Counted from the stretch's first letter, positions 25,232-35,526 are shown. The stretch: DNA of 64,000 nt from Nocardioides anomalus (GCF_011046535.1 NZ_CP049257.1:1922001-1986000), one strand, 5' to 3'. The notes: generated by a model from the letters alone, not told the origin. Made by a program: numbers and translations.

Positions 25232-26944
25232 GTGACCGCGACCGAGTCCTCCCGACCGGCGCGGGCGCACCGGGTCGACGCCGACCACCCGCACTACCGG
25301 TGGGTCGCGCTGTCCAACACGACGCTCGGGATGCTGCTGGCCACCATCAACAGCTCGATCGTGCTCATCTCGCTGCCGGCGATCTTCCGCGGCATCCACC
25401 TCGACCCGCTCGAGCCCGGCAACGTCAGCTACCTGCTGTGGATGATCATGGGCTTCCTGGTCGTCTCGGCCGTCCTGGTCGTCCTGCTCGGTCGCCTGGG
25501 CGACATCTACGGCCGGGTGCGGATGTACAACCTCGGCTTCCTGGTCTTCGCCCTCAGCTCGGTGCTGCTCTCGGTCGACCCGTTCGACCAGGGCGCGGGC
25601 GCGATGTGGCTGATCGTGCTGCGCGTCGTGCAGGGCGTCGGCGGCGCGATGATCTTCGCCAACTCCGCGGCGATCCTCACCGACGCGTTCCCGGCCCACC
25701 AGCGCGGCATGGCGCTGGGGATCAACAACGTCGCCGCGGTGGCGGGGTCCTTCCTCGGCCTGGTCATCGGCGGGCTGGTCGCGGAGTGGGACTGGCGCGC
25801 CGTGTTCTGGATCAGCGTGCCGATCGCGATCGCCGGGACGGTGTGGGGCTACCGCTCGCTGCACGAGCTGGGCTCCCGGCGCACGTCGTCGATGGACTGG
25901 TGGGGCAACCTGACCTTCGCGGTGGGGCTGACCGCGCTGCTGGTCGCGATCACCTACGGCATCCAGCCCTACGGCGACCACGCCACCGGCTGGACCAACC
26001 CGTGGGTCGTGGCCGGCCTGGTGGGCGGGATCGGGCTGCTGATCGCGTTCGTGCTCGTCGAGCAGCGGGTCGAGGACCCGATGTTCTCCATGCACCTGTT
26101 CGCGATCCGGCCGTTCGCGGCCGGCAACCTGGCCAGCCTGCTCGCGGCCACCTCCCGCGGCGGCCTGCAGTTCATGCTGATCATCTGGCTGCAGGGCATC
26201 TGGCTGCCGCTGCACGGCTACGACTACGAGTCCACGCCCCTGTGGGCCGGCATCTACCTGCTGCCGCTCACCGTCGGCTTCCTGGTGGCCGGGCCGGTCG
26301 CGGGCCGGCTGTCCGACCGGTACGGCGCGCGGCTGTTCGCCACCGTCGGGTTGGTGCTGGTGGCCGGCACGTTCATCGGCTTCCTGCTCATCCCGGTGGA
26401 CTTCGACTACTGGGTGTTCGCGCTGCTGCTCCTGGTCAACGGGCTCGCCTCCGGGCTGTTCGCCGCGCCCAACGCCACGATGATCATGAACAGCGTCCCC
26501 GCCGACCAGCGCGGTGCCGCGTCCGGCATGCGCGGGACCTTCATGAACTCCGGCAGCGCGCTGTCCATCGGCCTGTTCTTCTCGCTCATGGTGGCCGGCC
26601 TGGCCAGCAGCCTGCCCGGCTCCCTGCGCTCGGGGCTGACCGCGCAGGGCGTGCCGAGCGACGTGGCGGGTCAGGTCGCCGACCTGCCGCCGGTGGGCTC
26701 GCTGTTCGCCTCCTTCCTGGGCTACAACCCCATCCAGACCCTGCTCGAGCCGACCGGCACGCTGGACTCGCTGTCCGCCGACCACGCGACCACGCTGACG
26801 GGGAAGACGTTCTTCCCCCAGCTCATCTCCGGGCCGTTCCACGACGGGCTGGTCGTGGTCTTCCTCGCCGCCGCGGTCATGAGCCTCATCGCGGCGGCGG
26901 CCTCCGCCCTCGGCGGCGCCAAGTACGTGCACCAGGAGGACTGA
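25232..26944 (+). CDS. MFS drug-type exporter (DHA2, about 14 helices)
   Basis: 570 residues with the DHA2 layout of about 14 transmembrane helices. The MFS motif A appears as GRLGDIYGRVRMY (about residue 90), and motif C-like glycine/proline turns follow in helix 5. The DHA2 family exports hydrophobic compounds by proton antiport. GTG 25232 lies 6 nt after TATCGT (25220-25225), suggesting a leaderless mRNA. A degenerate KstR2-like sequence (25196-25208) is just upstream. A MarR gene follows after 3 bp, probably its regulator. Confidence 0.87.
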   Translation: MTATESSRPARAHRVDADHPHYRWVALSNTTLGMLLATINSSIVLISLPAIFRGIHLDPLEPGNVSYLLWMIMGFLVVSAVLVVLLGRLGDIYGRVRMYNLGFLVFALSSVLLSVDPFDQGAGAMWLIVLRVVQGVGGAMIFANSAAILTDAFPAHQRGMALGINNVAAVAGSFLGLVIGGLVAEWDWRAVFWISVPIAIAGTVWGYRSLHELGSRRTSSMDWWGNLTFAVGLTALLVAITYGIQPYGDHATGWTNPWVVAGLVGGIGLLIAFVLVEQRVEDPMFSMHLFAIRPFAAGNLASLLAATSRGGLQFMLIIWLQGIWLPLHGYDYESTPLWAGIYLLPLTVGFLVAGPVAGRLSDRYGARLFATVGLVLVAGTFIGFLLIPVDFDYWVFALLLLVNGLASGLFAAPNATMIMNSVPADQRGAASGMRGTFMNSGSALSIGLFFSLMVAGLASSLPGSLRSGLTAQGVPSDVAGQVADLPPVGSLFASFLGYNPIQTLLEPTGTLDSLSADHATTLTGKTFFPQLISGPFHDGLVVVFLAAAVMSLIAAAASALGGAKYVHQED

Positions 26945-26947
26945 GCG

Positions 26948-27391
26948 GTGGCCGACGACCCCGCCCTCGCGCTGTACGTCGCCGTCGCCCGGCTGGTCCG
27001 CTCGCTGCGCCAGGAGGTCCCGGGCTCCGCGGTCGGCCCCGGTGGCCTCAGCGTGCTGGTGGCGCTCGACGGTCAGGGCGACGGGCAGGGCCCGCAGCGC
27101 ATCGGCACGCTGGCCGAGACGATCGGGGTCACCGCGCCGTCCATGACCCGCATCGTCAACGCCCTCGAGGCCGAGGGCCTCGTCGTGCGCCGCGCGGACC
27201 CGCTCGACGGCCGGGCCCAGGTGGTCGCGGCCACGCCCGAGGGACGCCGACTGGTCGGCTCCGGACGCGAGGCCAAGCTGGCGGCGCTGCGCCGCCGGCT
27301 GGCCGAGCTGCCCCCGGCCGACCGGGAGCGGGTCGAGGCCGCCCTGCCCGCGCTGGAGATATTGGGTGGCGCGGTGCTCGACGGCCGGTGA
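26948..27391 (+). CDS. MarR-family regulator
   Basis: 147 residues with a winged helix at about 40-110 (TLAETIGVTAPSMTRIVNALEAEG and the wing RRADPLDGRAQVVAATPEG). It is in one operon with the DHA2 exporter, separated by 3 bp, and most likely represses it in response to an exported compound. No obvious palindrome was found at the exporter promoter apart from the degenerate element at 25196. Confidence 0.85.
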   Translation: MADDPALALYVAVARLVRSLRQEVPGSAVGPGGLSVLVALDGQGDGQGPQRIGTLAETIGVTAPSMTRIVNALEAEGLVVRRADPLDGRAQVVAATPEGRRLVGSGREAKLAALRRRLAELPPADRERVEAALPALEILGGAVLDGR

Positions 27392-27401
27392 CCATCGAGG
27401 C

Positions 27402-28389
27402 GTGGAGATCACGCGCTTCGGCCCGGACGACACCGACCCGGTCGCGGCGTACGCCGAGATCGTGAGCGCCGCTCGGGCCGTGGACTCCCCGTGGCAGCCG
27501 CCCTTGACACGGCGCCGCGCCGAGGCCCGGCTGCGGCACGGCTGGGACGGCGAGGTCGAGGTCCCGTTCCTGGGCGTGGTCGACGAGACGCCGGTCGGCG
27601 TGGCCACGCTCGCCGTCAGCGAGTACGACAACCTGCAGCTGGCCTGGCTCGGCGTGACCGTGCACCCCGACCACCGGCGTCGCGGCCACGGCTCGGCGCT
27701 GCTGGCGCGCCTGTTCGTCGAGACCAGGGCCGCCGGGCGCACCCTGGTCGGCATCGACGGCTGGGACGACGACACGACCCGCGGCTTCGCCGCGCGGCAC
27801 GGCTTCGAGCAGAAGAGCGTCTCCGTGCAGCGCCAGCAGCGGATCGACGAGCTCGACTGGGACGAGCTGGCCCGCCTGCACGACGAGGCCCGGGCCGCCG
27901 CGTCGGCGTACGACCTGGAGCGGTGGGAGGGCCGCACCCCCGACGACCAGCTCGTGGCGCTGGGGGGAGCTGACCGAGGCGATCAACGACGCGCCCACCG
28001 ACGACCTGGAGCTCGAGGACGAGGTCTACCCGCCCGAGCGGGTCCGCGGCTACGAGGACGCCCAGCTCGCCGCCGGCTTCCGGCTCCACCGCGTCGTGGC
28101 CCGGCACCGCGACAGCGGCCGGCTGGGCGGGCACAGCGTGGTCGCCGTCGACGAGGAGACGCCCGCCCGCGGCTGGCAGCACGACACCGCCGTCGCCCAG
28201 GACCACCGGGGCCACCGCCTCGGGCTGCTGCTCAAGACCGAGATGAACCTCTGGCTGCGCGACGCCGAGCCCGCGCTGGAGGTCGTCAGCACCTTCAACG
28301 CCGAGTCCAACGACCACATGATCGGCGTCAACGAGCAGCTCGGCTACCGGATCGCCGGCCGCGAGCTGGAGTTCCAGCGCTCCCTCTAG
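27402..28389 (+). pseudogene. Two-domain GNAT acetyltransferase with a frameshift
   Basis: The reading frame from GTG 27402 encodes a GNAT domain (motif A WLGVTVHPDHRRRGHGSALL) and continues to ERWEGRTPDDQLVAL. At a run of six G (27962-27967) it leaves frame. The downstream half continues in another frame as GELTEAINDAPTDDLE and then a second GNAT domain (TAVAQDHRGHRLGLLLKTEM) that ends at 28389. With five G the two halves join into one protein of about 328 residues. The gene is either recently inactivated or carries an assembly error. Function is unknown. The first GTG is 10 bp after the MarR gene. Confidence 0.75.
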
Positions 28390-28446
28390 GCACTGTCCGT
28401 CGGGACCGCCGGTACCGCTGGCCGAGGGCGACCACGGCCACGCCGG

Positions 28447-29514
28447 CTAGAGGACGTACGACGAGGTGCGCCGCAGCTCCTCGACCGCGCCGGTGACGAC
28501 GCGGTCGAGGAGCTCCTCGCACGTCGGGAGGTCGTCGATGACCCCGGCCACCTGACCCGAGGCCAGGATGCCGGCGGTGGTGTCGCCCTCGACGAGGCCG
28601 GCCTTGAGCAGCGTGGGGGTGTTGGCGGCCAGGGTCATCTGGGCCAGCGTGCGGCCCTGGGCCGTGCGCATGGCGCGGCCGTCCCGGGCCAGCTGGCGCC
28701 AGGACATGCCGCTGTCGCGCTTGAACTCCAGGGTCCGCCGCACGGTCGGGCCGAGCCGCCTGAGCGACGAGGTCTCCTCGACCTCGTCCACGAACGCCGT
28801 GCGCAGCATCCGGTGCGGCATGCCGTCGACCTTGCTGGTCACCACGGTGCCGGTGAGGTCGGTCTGCAGGTAGAGCTGCTTGACCGCGTCGGGCACCGCC
28901 GAGTCCTGGGTGAGCAGGAAGCGGGTGCCCATGCCGACCGCCGCGGCGCCGTACGACAGCGCGGCGGCCAGGCCGCGACCGTCGAAGAAGCCGCCGGCCG
29001 CGACCACGGGGATGTCCACCGCGTCCAGGACGGTGGGCAGCAGCAGCGTGGTCGGGACGGCACCCGTGTGGCCGCCGCCCTCGCCGCCCTGGACCATGAC
29101 CGCGTCGGCGCCCCAGGACGCGACCTTGACGGCGTGCTTGGCCGCCCCGATGGACGGCATCACCACGATGCCGTGGTCCTTGAGCTTGCGGATCTGGTCC
29201 TGCCGGGGCGCCAGCGCGAACGACGCGACCTCCACCCCGTGCCTGATCAGCAGGTCGACCCGTTCAGGGGCGTCGCCGGCGTCGGCGCGCAGGTTGACCC
29301 CGAACGGCTGGTCGGTTCGGCGCTTGACCTCGAGGATCGCCCGCTCGAGCTCCTCGAGGGTCATGGTGGCGCTGGCCAGGATGCCGAGCCCGCCGGCGTT
29401 CGCCGTGCCGACGGTCAGCCGCGGCCCGGAGACCCAGCCCATCCCGGTCTGCACGACCGGGTGCCGCACCCCGACCAGGTCGGTGAACGGCGTGCGCAGC
29501 AGCTGTGCGATCAC
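28447..29514 (-). CDS. ipdC: Nitronate-monooxygenase-like oxidoreductase of HIP pathway
   Basis: 355-residue FMN-binding TIM barrel of the 2-nitropropane dioxygenase family, the same length as mycobacterial IpdC. IpdC acts on a HIP-derived CoA thioester before EchA20 opens ring D. Phosphate-binding loops VQGGEGGGHTG (about residue 150) and AAGGFFDGRGLAAAL (about 195) are present. It is the last gene of echA20-ipdA-ipdB-ipdC, the order of Rv3550-Rv3553. GTG 29514 is 7 bp after the ipdB stop. Confidence 0.9.
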   Translation of the reverse strand: MIAQLLRTPFTDLVGVRHPVVQTGMGWVSGPRLTVGTANAGGLGILASATMTLEELERAILEVKRRTDQPFGVNLRADAGDAPERVDLLIRHGVEVASFALAPRQDQIRKLKDHGIVVMPSIGAAKHAVKVASWGADAVMVQGGEGGGHTGAVPTTLLLPTVLDAVDIPVVAAGGFFDGRGLAAALSYGAAAVGMGTRFLLTQDSAVPDAVKQLYLQTDLTGTVVTSKVDGMPHRMLRTAFVDEVEETSSLRRLGPTVRRTLEFKRDSGMSWRQLARDGRAMRTAQGRTLAQMTLAANTPTLLKAGLVEGDTTAGILASGQVAGVIDDLPTCEELLDRVVTGAVEELRRTSSYVL

Positions 29515-29521
29515 GGTGCCG

Positions 29522-30289
29522 TCACTGGTCCGGGACCTCCTTGAAGCGCAGCCCCTTCGGGTCCAGCACCTCGGTGATGACGACCAGCTCCTCCTCGGTC
29601 GGCAGCCGGGTCTCGGGGACGTCACCGTCCACCTGGAATCCACAGCCGGACGCCTCCCGCACCTCCTCCACAGACACCCCGGGATGGACCGAGCGCAGCC
29701 TTAGCGTGTGGTCCTCGCCCTGCACATCGAAGACGCAGAGATTGGAGACGATGCGGTGGATGTCGTTGTACGTCGCGGCGCCCGGGCCCGCCGCCCGCGC
29801 CCGCGCGGGGCCGACCCCTGAGACCACGTCGACCTGCTCGACGAACACGCGCGGTGAGTGCTTGGGCACCCAGTAGGACGTGCGGTTGTTGACGGTGTTG
29901 CCGGGCGCTCCCCGCGAGCCGAGGAGCTGACGCTTCGGGCGGTCGAAGTCGCCGATGGCGGAGATGTTCTGGTTGCCGTGCCGGTCGACCTGGGTGGCAC
30001 CCATCATCACGTGGCGCTTGCCGTAGGCGATGACGTCGAAGACCTTGCGGAACGGGATCCACCCCTCCACCACGTCGCGCTCGGCCGACAGCGGGGCGAA
30101 CAGCGGCGGGGGCGAGGCCAGGAAGAGCGCCTCGCCGTCGGAGAGGACCAGGTCCGGGTTCTGGGTCAGCCGGCACAGCCGCACGCCGAGCGTGGGCAGC
30201 AGTCCCATCGGGCTGGCGAACAGCTCGCCGTCGTCGGCGAAGGCATCGGCGATGGCGGCGGCGCAGACGTCCGCGCGGGTCGGGGTCAC
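29522..30289 (-). CDS. ipdB: COCHEA-CoA hydrolase, beta subunit
   Basis: 255-residue class I CoA-transferase-fold protein. IpdA and IpdB together hydrolyse the last (C) ring of the steroid, cleaving the carbon ring of COCHEA-CoA, although their fold is that of a CoA transferase. The segments ASPMGLLPTLGVRL and VMMGATQVDRHGNQNIS are characteristic. The start overlaps the ipdA stop (GTGA), fitting a stoichiometric heteromer. Confidence 0.9.
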   Translation of the reverse strand: MTPTRADVCAAAIADAFADDGELFASPMGLLPTLGVRLCRLTQNPDLVLSDGEALFLASPPPLFAPLSAERDVVEGWIPFRKVFDVIAYGKRHVMMGATQVDRHGNQNISAIGDFDRPKRQLLGSRGAPGNTVNNRTSYWVPKHSPRVFVEQVDVVSGVGPARARAAGPGAATYNDIHRIVSNLCVFDVQGEDHTLRLRSVHPGVSVEEVREASGCGFQVDGDVPETRLPTEEELVVITEVLDPKGLRFKEVPDQ

Positions 30290-31167
30290 GCCTGCTCCTG
30301 AGCGAACGCGCGCACCGCGTCCTGGTAGGCCGTCTCGTCGCCGCGCAGGAAGCGGTCCTCGAAGGCCCCCCACTCCTCGTCGCTGCCGGCGGCCGCCGCG
30401 GCGTACGCCCGTTGGAACCGCTCGTCGCGCTCGTAGTCCGGCGTGCACGTGGTGAAGTGCGCCCCGTGGGGCGTCTCGACCACACCGTCGACCATCATCC
30501 GGTTGAGCAGCACCCGCTGCACCGGGGTGTCGACGGTGAGTCCGGCGGTGTCGACCACCTGCTCGCAGGAGACGTACGCGCGCTCGGCGGCCATGCAGAA
30601 CAGGTCGTCGAAGTAGGGGTCCGGGCCGAGGTACGTCGCGTTGCCGTGCCGGTCGGCTCGGTTGAGGTGGACCAGGGCCACGTCGAGGCGCAGGGCCGGG
30701 ACGGCGACCAGCTCGGTCGCGTCGTCGTACGGGCTGGTCACGGTCCTGATCGCGGGGTTGTGCGTCAGCACGTCGGAGCCGAGCCCGGCCCGCATCGGCA
30801 GGAACGGCAGGCGCTGGGCCGCGGCCTGCAGCCCGGTCATGAACATGCCCTCGTCGAGCTCCACGACCTCGGGGATGGTGCCCTCCTGGCGCGCGCGCTG
30901 GAAGTTCGGCTCCAGGGGGACCGAGTCGAGGGAGACGAAGGCGTAGACCAGCTTGCGGACCTTGCCGGCGCGGGTGAGCAGCCCGACGTCGGCGCCGCCC
31001 CAGCTGACCAGCGTGAGGTCCTTCAGGTCCGAGCGCAGGATCGCGCGGACCAGGGCCATCGGCTTGCGCCGCGGGCCCCAGCCGCCGATGCCGACGGTGA
31101 GGCCGTCCTCCAGGGTGTCGACGACCTGCTCGATGCTCATCGTCTTGTCGCGCGGTCCCCTGGTCAC
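30286..31167 (-). CDS. ipdA: COCHEA-CoA hydrolase, alpha subunit
   Basis: 293-residue partner of IpdB with the alpha-subunit CoA-transferase fold. The Gly-rich turn TVGIGGWGPRRKPMALV at about residues 24-40 and the acidic stretch VVELDEGMFMTGLQA at about 101-115 belong to this family. The start GTG 31167 overlaps the echA20 stop (GTGA). Together with IpdB it would open ring C to a linear CoA thioester for beta-oxidation by FadE and FadA6 enzymes. Confidence 0.9.
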   Translation of the reverse strand: MTRGPRDKTMSIEQVVDTLEDGLTVGIGGWGPRRKPMALVRAILRSDLKDLTLVSWGGADVGLLTRAGKVRKLVYAFVSLDSVPLEPNFQRARQEGTIPEVVELDEGMFMTGLQAAAQRLPFLPMRAGLGSDVLTHNPAIRTVTSPYDDATELVAVPALRLDVALVHLNRADRHGNATYLGPDPYFDDLFCMAAERAYVSCEQVVDTAGLTVDTPVQRVLLNRMMVDGVVETPHGAHFTTCTPDYERDERFQRAYAAAAAGSDEEWGAFEDRFLRGDETAYQDAVRAFAQEQA

Positions 31168-31910
31168 CGGTCCCTCCCCACGAAGCCGTCGCGCAGCTCG
31201 TCGCTCACCCCGAGCAGGTTCAGCTCGAAGGTGAACCCCTGCTCGAAGCGGTAGCTCTTGTTCACGTCGACCGGGTCGATGCCGTTGAGCGCGGCCTTGG
31301 CCGCGCGGATCACCCGCGGGTCCTTGTCGGCGATGTCGGCAGCCAGCTCCAGCGCGGTCTCGTCCAGCTGCTCGCGCGGCACGACGGCGTACACCGACCC
31401 GTGCTGGACCAGCTCGGCGGCGGTGATGGTGCGGGCGGTGAAGTAGAGCGTGCGCATCAGGTGCTGGGGCACCAGCCGCGCCATGTGGGTCGCGGCGCCG
31501 AGTGCGCCCTGCTTGACCTCGGGGACGCCGAAGGAGGCGTCCTCGCTGGCCACCACCACGTCGCAGTTGCCGACCAGCCCGACCCCGCCGCCCAGGCAGA
31601 AGCCGTGCACCGCGCCGATGACCGGCACCGCGCACTCGTAGACCGCCTTGAACGCCGCGAAGCACCCGCGGTTGGCCCCGACCAGCGCGGCGAAGCCGTC
31701 GGTGGACTGCATCTCCTTGATGTCCACGCCGGCGTTGAAGCCGCGGCCCTCGGCCCGCAGCACCACGACCCGCGTCTGCGCGTCGGCGCTCGCCTCGTCG
31801 AGTGCCGCGGCCAGGTCGAACCAGCCCTGGACGGTCAGCGCGTTGACCGGGGGAGCGTCGACGGTCACCACGCGGATGCCGTCGGCGCGGCGCTCACTGC
31901 GGACCGGCAC
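31164..31910 (-). CDS. echA20: HIEC-CoA hydrolase (crotonase fold)
   Basis: 248-residue crotonase. EchA20 hydrolyses ring D of HIEC-CoA in the HIP pathway. The oxyanion-hole segments are GFNAGVDIKEMQ (about residue 55) and GFCLGGGVGLVGNCD (about 100). GTG 31910 is preceded by AGGAGG with 5-nt spacing, a strong ribosome site. First gene of the minus-strand operon, behind the second copy of the KstR2-type operator. Confidence 0.9.
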   Translation of the reverse strand: MPVRSERRADGIRVVTVDAPPVNALTVQGWFDLAAALDEASADAQTRVVVLRAEGRGFNAGVDIKEMQSTDGFAALVGANRGCFAAFKAVYECAVPVIGAVHGFCLGGGVGLVGNCDVVVASEDASFGVPEVKQGALGAATHMARLVPQHLMRTLYFTARTITAAELVQHGSVYAVVPREQLDETALELAADIADKDPRVIRAAKAALNGIDPVDVNKSYRFEQGFTFELNLLGVSDELRDGFVGRDR

Positions 31911-31929
31911 CGGACCTCCTCGCCGACAA

Positions 31930-31947
31930 ACCAAGCATTTGCTTGGT
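31930..31947. promoter_or_regulatory. Putative KstR2 operator, echA20/SDR divergon
   Basis: Identical 18-bp copy of the palindrome at 17487-17504, flanked by the same CGACAA on the left and AG on the right. TAGGGT (31947-31952) leaves its right arm 6 nt before the SDR start codon at 31959. Confidence 0.75.
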
Positions 31948-31958
31948 AGGGTAGCAGC

Positions 31959-32708
31959 ATGCCGCTGTCCGTCGACCTGACCGGCCGGGTGGCCCTGGTC
32001 ACCGGCGGGACGCGGGGCATCGGGCGCGGCGTCAGCGCCGCGCTGCGGGAGGCCGGCGCGCACGTGGTGACCTGCTCCCGCTCCGAGGTCGATGCCGACG
32101 TGAGCGCCGACCACCACGTCTGCGACGTCCGCGACCCCGACGCGGTCGCCGCGCTGGTCGCGGCGGTGGTGCGCGACCACGGGCGCCTCGACGTCCTCGT
32201 CAACAACGCCGGCGGCGCCCCGGCGGCCGACGCGGCCACGGCGTCCCCGCGCTTCCACGACAGGGTCGTCGGCCTCAACCTGCTCAGCCCGCTGCTGGTC
32301 GCCCAGGCCGCCCACGCCGTCATGCAGGGCCAGGCCGGCGGCGGGGTGGTCGTGAACATCTCCTCGATCGCCGCCCACCGGCCCGCGCCCACCACCGCGG
32401 CGTACGGCGCGGCGAAGGCCGGGCTCGACGCGCTCACCCGGTCCCTGGCCGTGGAGTGGGGGCCGGAGGTGCGCGTGAACGCGATCGACGTCGGGCTGTG
32501 CCGGACCGAGGACAGCGACGACCACTACGGCGGCGACGCGCGCGTGGCCGCGATCGAGCGCACCATCCCGCTGGGCCGGATGGCCCGGCCGGAGGAGGTC
32601 GGCGCGGTCGCGGCGTTCCTGGCCAGCGACCTGGCGTCGTACGTCTCGGGCGCGCGGATCACCTGCGACGGCGGCGGCGAGCCGCCGGTCTTCCTGCACA
32701 TCGACTGA
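31959..32708 (+). CDS. Short-chain dehydrogenase, Rv3549c-like
   Basis: 249-residue classical SDR with TGGTRGIG (about residues 15-22), NNAGG (about 80) and the YGAAKAG catalytic motif (about 150). It starts at ATG 31959, 6 nt after a -10 box emerging from the KstR2-type operator. The gene pair opposite echA20-ipdAB corresponds to Rv3549c-Rv3548c, which belong to the mycobacterial KstR2 regulon. A dehydrogenase step on HIP-derived CoA esters is likely but not assigned. Confidence 0.83.
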   Translation: MPLSVDLTGRVALVTGGTRGIGRGVSAALREAGAHVVTCSRSEVDADVSADHHVCDVRDPDAVAALVAAVVRDHGRLDVLVNNAGGAPAADAATASPRFHDRVVGLNLLSPLLVAQAAHAVMQGQAGGGVVVNISSIAAHRPAPTTAAYGAAKAGLDALTRSLAVEWGPEVRVNAIDVGLCRTEDSDDHYGGDARVAAIERTIPLGRMARPEEVGAVAAFLASDLASYVSGARITCDGGGEPPVFLHID

Positions 32709-32728
32709 ACCGGACGAGAGGGGCTGCT

Positions 32729-33610
32729 GTGGCGGCACTGCTGGAGGGCCGCGTGGCCATCGTGACCGGCGCGGGCCGGGGCATCGGGCGCGCCCACGCG
32801 CTCGAGCTGGCCCGCCACGGCGCCGCGGTGGTGGTCAACGACCACGGCGTGACCAACGCGGGCGAGGCGGCGGGCGACTCGCCCGCCGACGAGGTGGTGG
32901 CCGAGATCGAGGCGGCCGGCGGCCGGGCGGTGGCCAACGGTGCCGACGTGGCCGACTTCGCGCAGGCCGAGGCCATGGTCCGCCAGGCGGTGGAGACCTT
33001 CGGCGGCCTCGACGTGCTGGTCAACAACGCCGGGTTCGTCCGGGACCGGATGCTCGTCAACACCTCCGAGGAGGAGTGGGACGCCGTGATCCGGGTGCAC
33101 CTCAAGGGCCACTTCGCCCCGCTGCGCCACGCCGGCGCCTACTGGCGCACCGAGGCCAAGGAGGGCCGCCAGCGCGCGGCCCGCGTGGTCAACACCACCT
33201 CCGGAGCCGGTCTCCAGGGCTCGGTCGGCCAGGCGACGTACTCCGCGGCCAAGGCGGGCATCGCCGGGCTGACCCTGGTGGCCGCCCAGGAGCTGGGCCG
33301 CTACGGCGTGACCGTGAACGCCGTGGCCCCGGTCGCGAAGACGCGGATGACCGAGGGCGCCTTCGACACCTCGGCCATGGCCCTGCCCGAGGACAACTCA
33401 CCCGTCGTGGCCTGGCTGGCCTCCACGGACTCCGGCGACGTCACCGGCCGGGTGCTCGAGATCGACGGCAGCGTCCTCACCGTCGAGACCGGCTGGGCCC
33501 ACGGCCCGGCCCGTGACGCCGGCGCCCGCTGGCGGGCCGCCGACGTCGGCCCCGCGGTGCGCGCGCTCCTGGCCCAGGCGCCCGAGCCGGAGCCGGTCTA
33601 CGGGAGCTGA
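32729..33610 (+). CDS. Short-chain dehydrogenase, Rv3548c-like
   Basis: 293-residue SDR, longer than the neighbour because of an insert around residues 30-60 (VNDHGVTNAGEAAG), as in hydroxyacyl-CoA dehydrogenase-type SDRs. TGAGRGIG, NNAGF and YSAAKAG motifs are intact. GTG 32729 follows the previous stop by 20 bp. Second gene of the KstR2-controlled plus-strand operon. A beta-hydroxyacyl-CoA oxidation is plausible from the subfamily. Confidence 0.83.
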   Translation: MAALLEGRVAIVTGAGRGIGRAHALELARHGAAVVVNDHGVTNAGEAAGDSPADEVVAEIEAAGGRAVANGADVADFAQAEAMVRQAVETFGGLDVLVNNAGFVRDRMLVNTSEEEWDAVIRVHLKGHFAPLRHAGAYWRTEAKEGRQRAARVVNTTSGAGLQGSVGQATYSAAKAGIAGLTLVAAQELGRYGVTVNAVAPVAKTRMTEGAFDTSAMALPEDNSPVVAWLASTDSGDVTGRVLEIDGSVLTVETGWAHGPARDAGARWRAADVGPAVRALLAQAPEPEPVYGS

Positions 33611-33617
33611 GGCCGGC

Positions 33618-34208
33618 CTACGGGACGAGCGGCGTGCTGCTCGCGACCGGGGTCAGCGTCACCTGCCACGGCACGCTCGACCCGGCTTGCAGGGTGGCGT
33701 TGCCGCTGCAGGTGAGCCCCAGGGTGTTGCCGGCGGGGACGGTGGCGAGGGCCGTGCCGCTGACGCTGGCGAACCTTCCCGGGGCCGCGGGGCTGGCGGC
33801 GAGGGCGAGCGTCGCGAAGGTCGCGGTGTTGGTCACGGTGCAGGACAGCCAGGTGGTCGAGCCGGTGTCGAGCACCTGCATCGACACGAGGTAGGACCCG
33901 GAGGGCACCGACCCGAGCGGGAGCGTCTGCCCGTTGCCCACGGCACCGCCGGACTTGGTCCAGACGAACGGTCGCACCCCGAGCCGGGCGGCGGACTCGC
34001 CCCCGACCGTGACGGCGTTCCTGGCCGTGTCAGCCGTCGTGGCGCGGGCGACGGTCAGGTCGGCGGCCTTGGCGTCGACCACCTTGGCGGCGATCTTCTT
34101 GACGCTCCTCTTGGTCAGCGAGGCGGCGGTCGCGCCGGTGCCTGTCAGACCGAGGAGCAGGCCGACCACGAGGCCGAGGAAAAGGAGAGGGACAGTCTTC
34201 GCGCGCAC
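33618..34208 (-). CDS. Exported protein of unknown function
   Basis: 196 residues. Residues 1-29 are a signal peptide or membrane anchor (MRAK, then a Leu/Val/Gly-rich stretch, ATAA). A Lys/Ala-rich linker (about 33-60) follows, then a beta-rich domain with two cysteines (SCTVTN and LTCSGN) that could form a disulfide. I do not recognise the family. GTG 34208 lies inside a perfect 8-bp hairpin (34204-34227). It is convergent with the Rv3548c-like SDR and downstream of fadA5, with a terminator-like hairpin between. Confidence 0.6.
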   Translation of the reverse strand: MRAKTVPLLFLGLVVGLLLGLTGTGATAASLTKRSVKKIAAKVVDAKAADLTVARATTADTARNAVTVGGESAARLGVRPFVWTKSGGAVGNGQTLPLGSVPSGSYLVSMQVLDTGSTTWLSCTVTNTATFATLALAASPAAPGRFASVSGTALATVPAGNTLGLTCSGNATLQAGSSVPWQVTLTPVASSTPLVP

Positions 34209-34225
34209 CCCCTCATCTTGGGGTG

Positions 34226-34274
34226 CGGCTCAGCGCCGGCCCATGCTCAGAAGAGGCCATGGCGCTGAGAGCCG
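34226..34274 (-). terminator. Hairpin downstream of fadA5
   Basis: CGGCTCAGCGCC (34226-34237) pairs with GGCGCTGAGAGCCG (34261-34274) except for a 2-nt bulge. It begins 7 bp after the fadA5 stop, the place for a terminator separating fadA5 from the exported-protein gene. Confidence 0.5.
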
Positions 34275-34281
34275 TCTTGGG

Positions 34282-35526
<1,245 letters not shown>

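Noticed and set aside
25205..27937. Minus-strand open frame of about 910 codons opposite the MFS and MarR genes
   Set aside because: Shadow of the MFS gene; low-complexity composition rich in Gln, Glu, Arg and Gly, and no start context.
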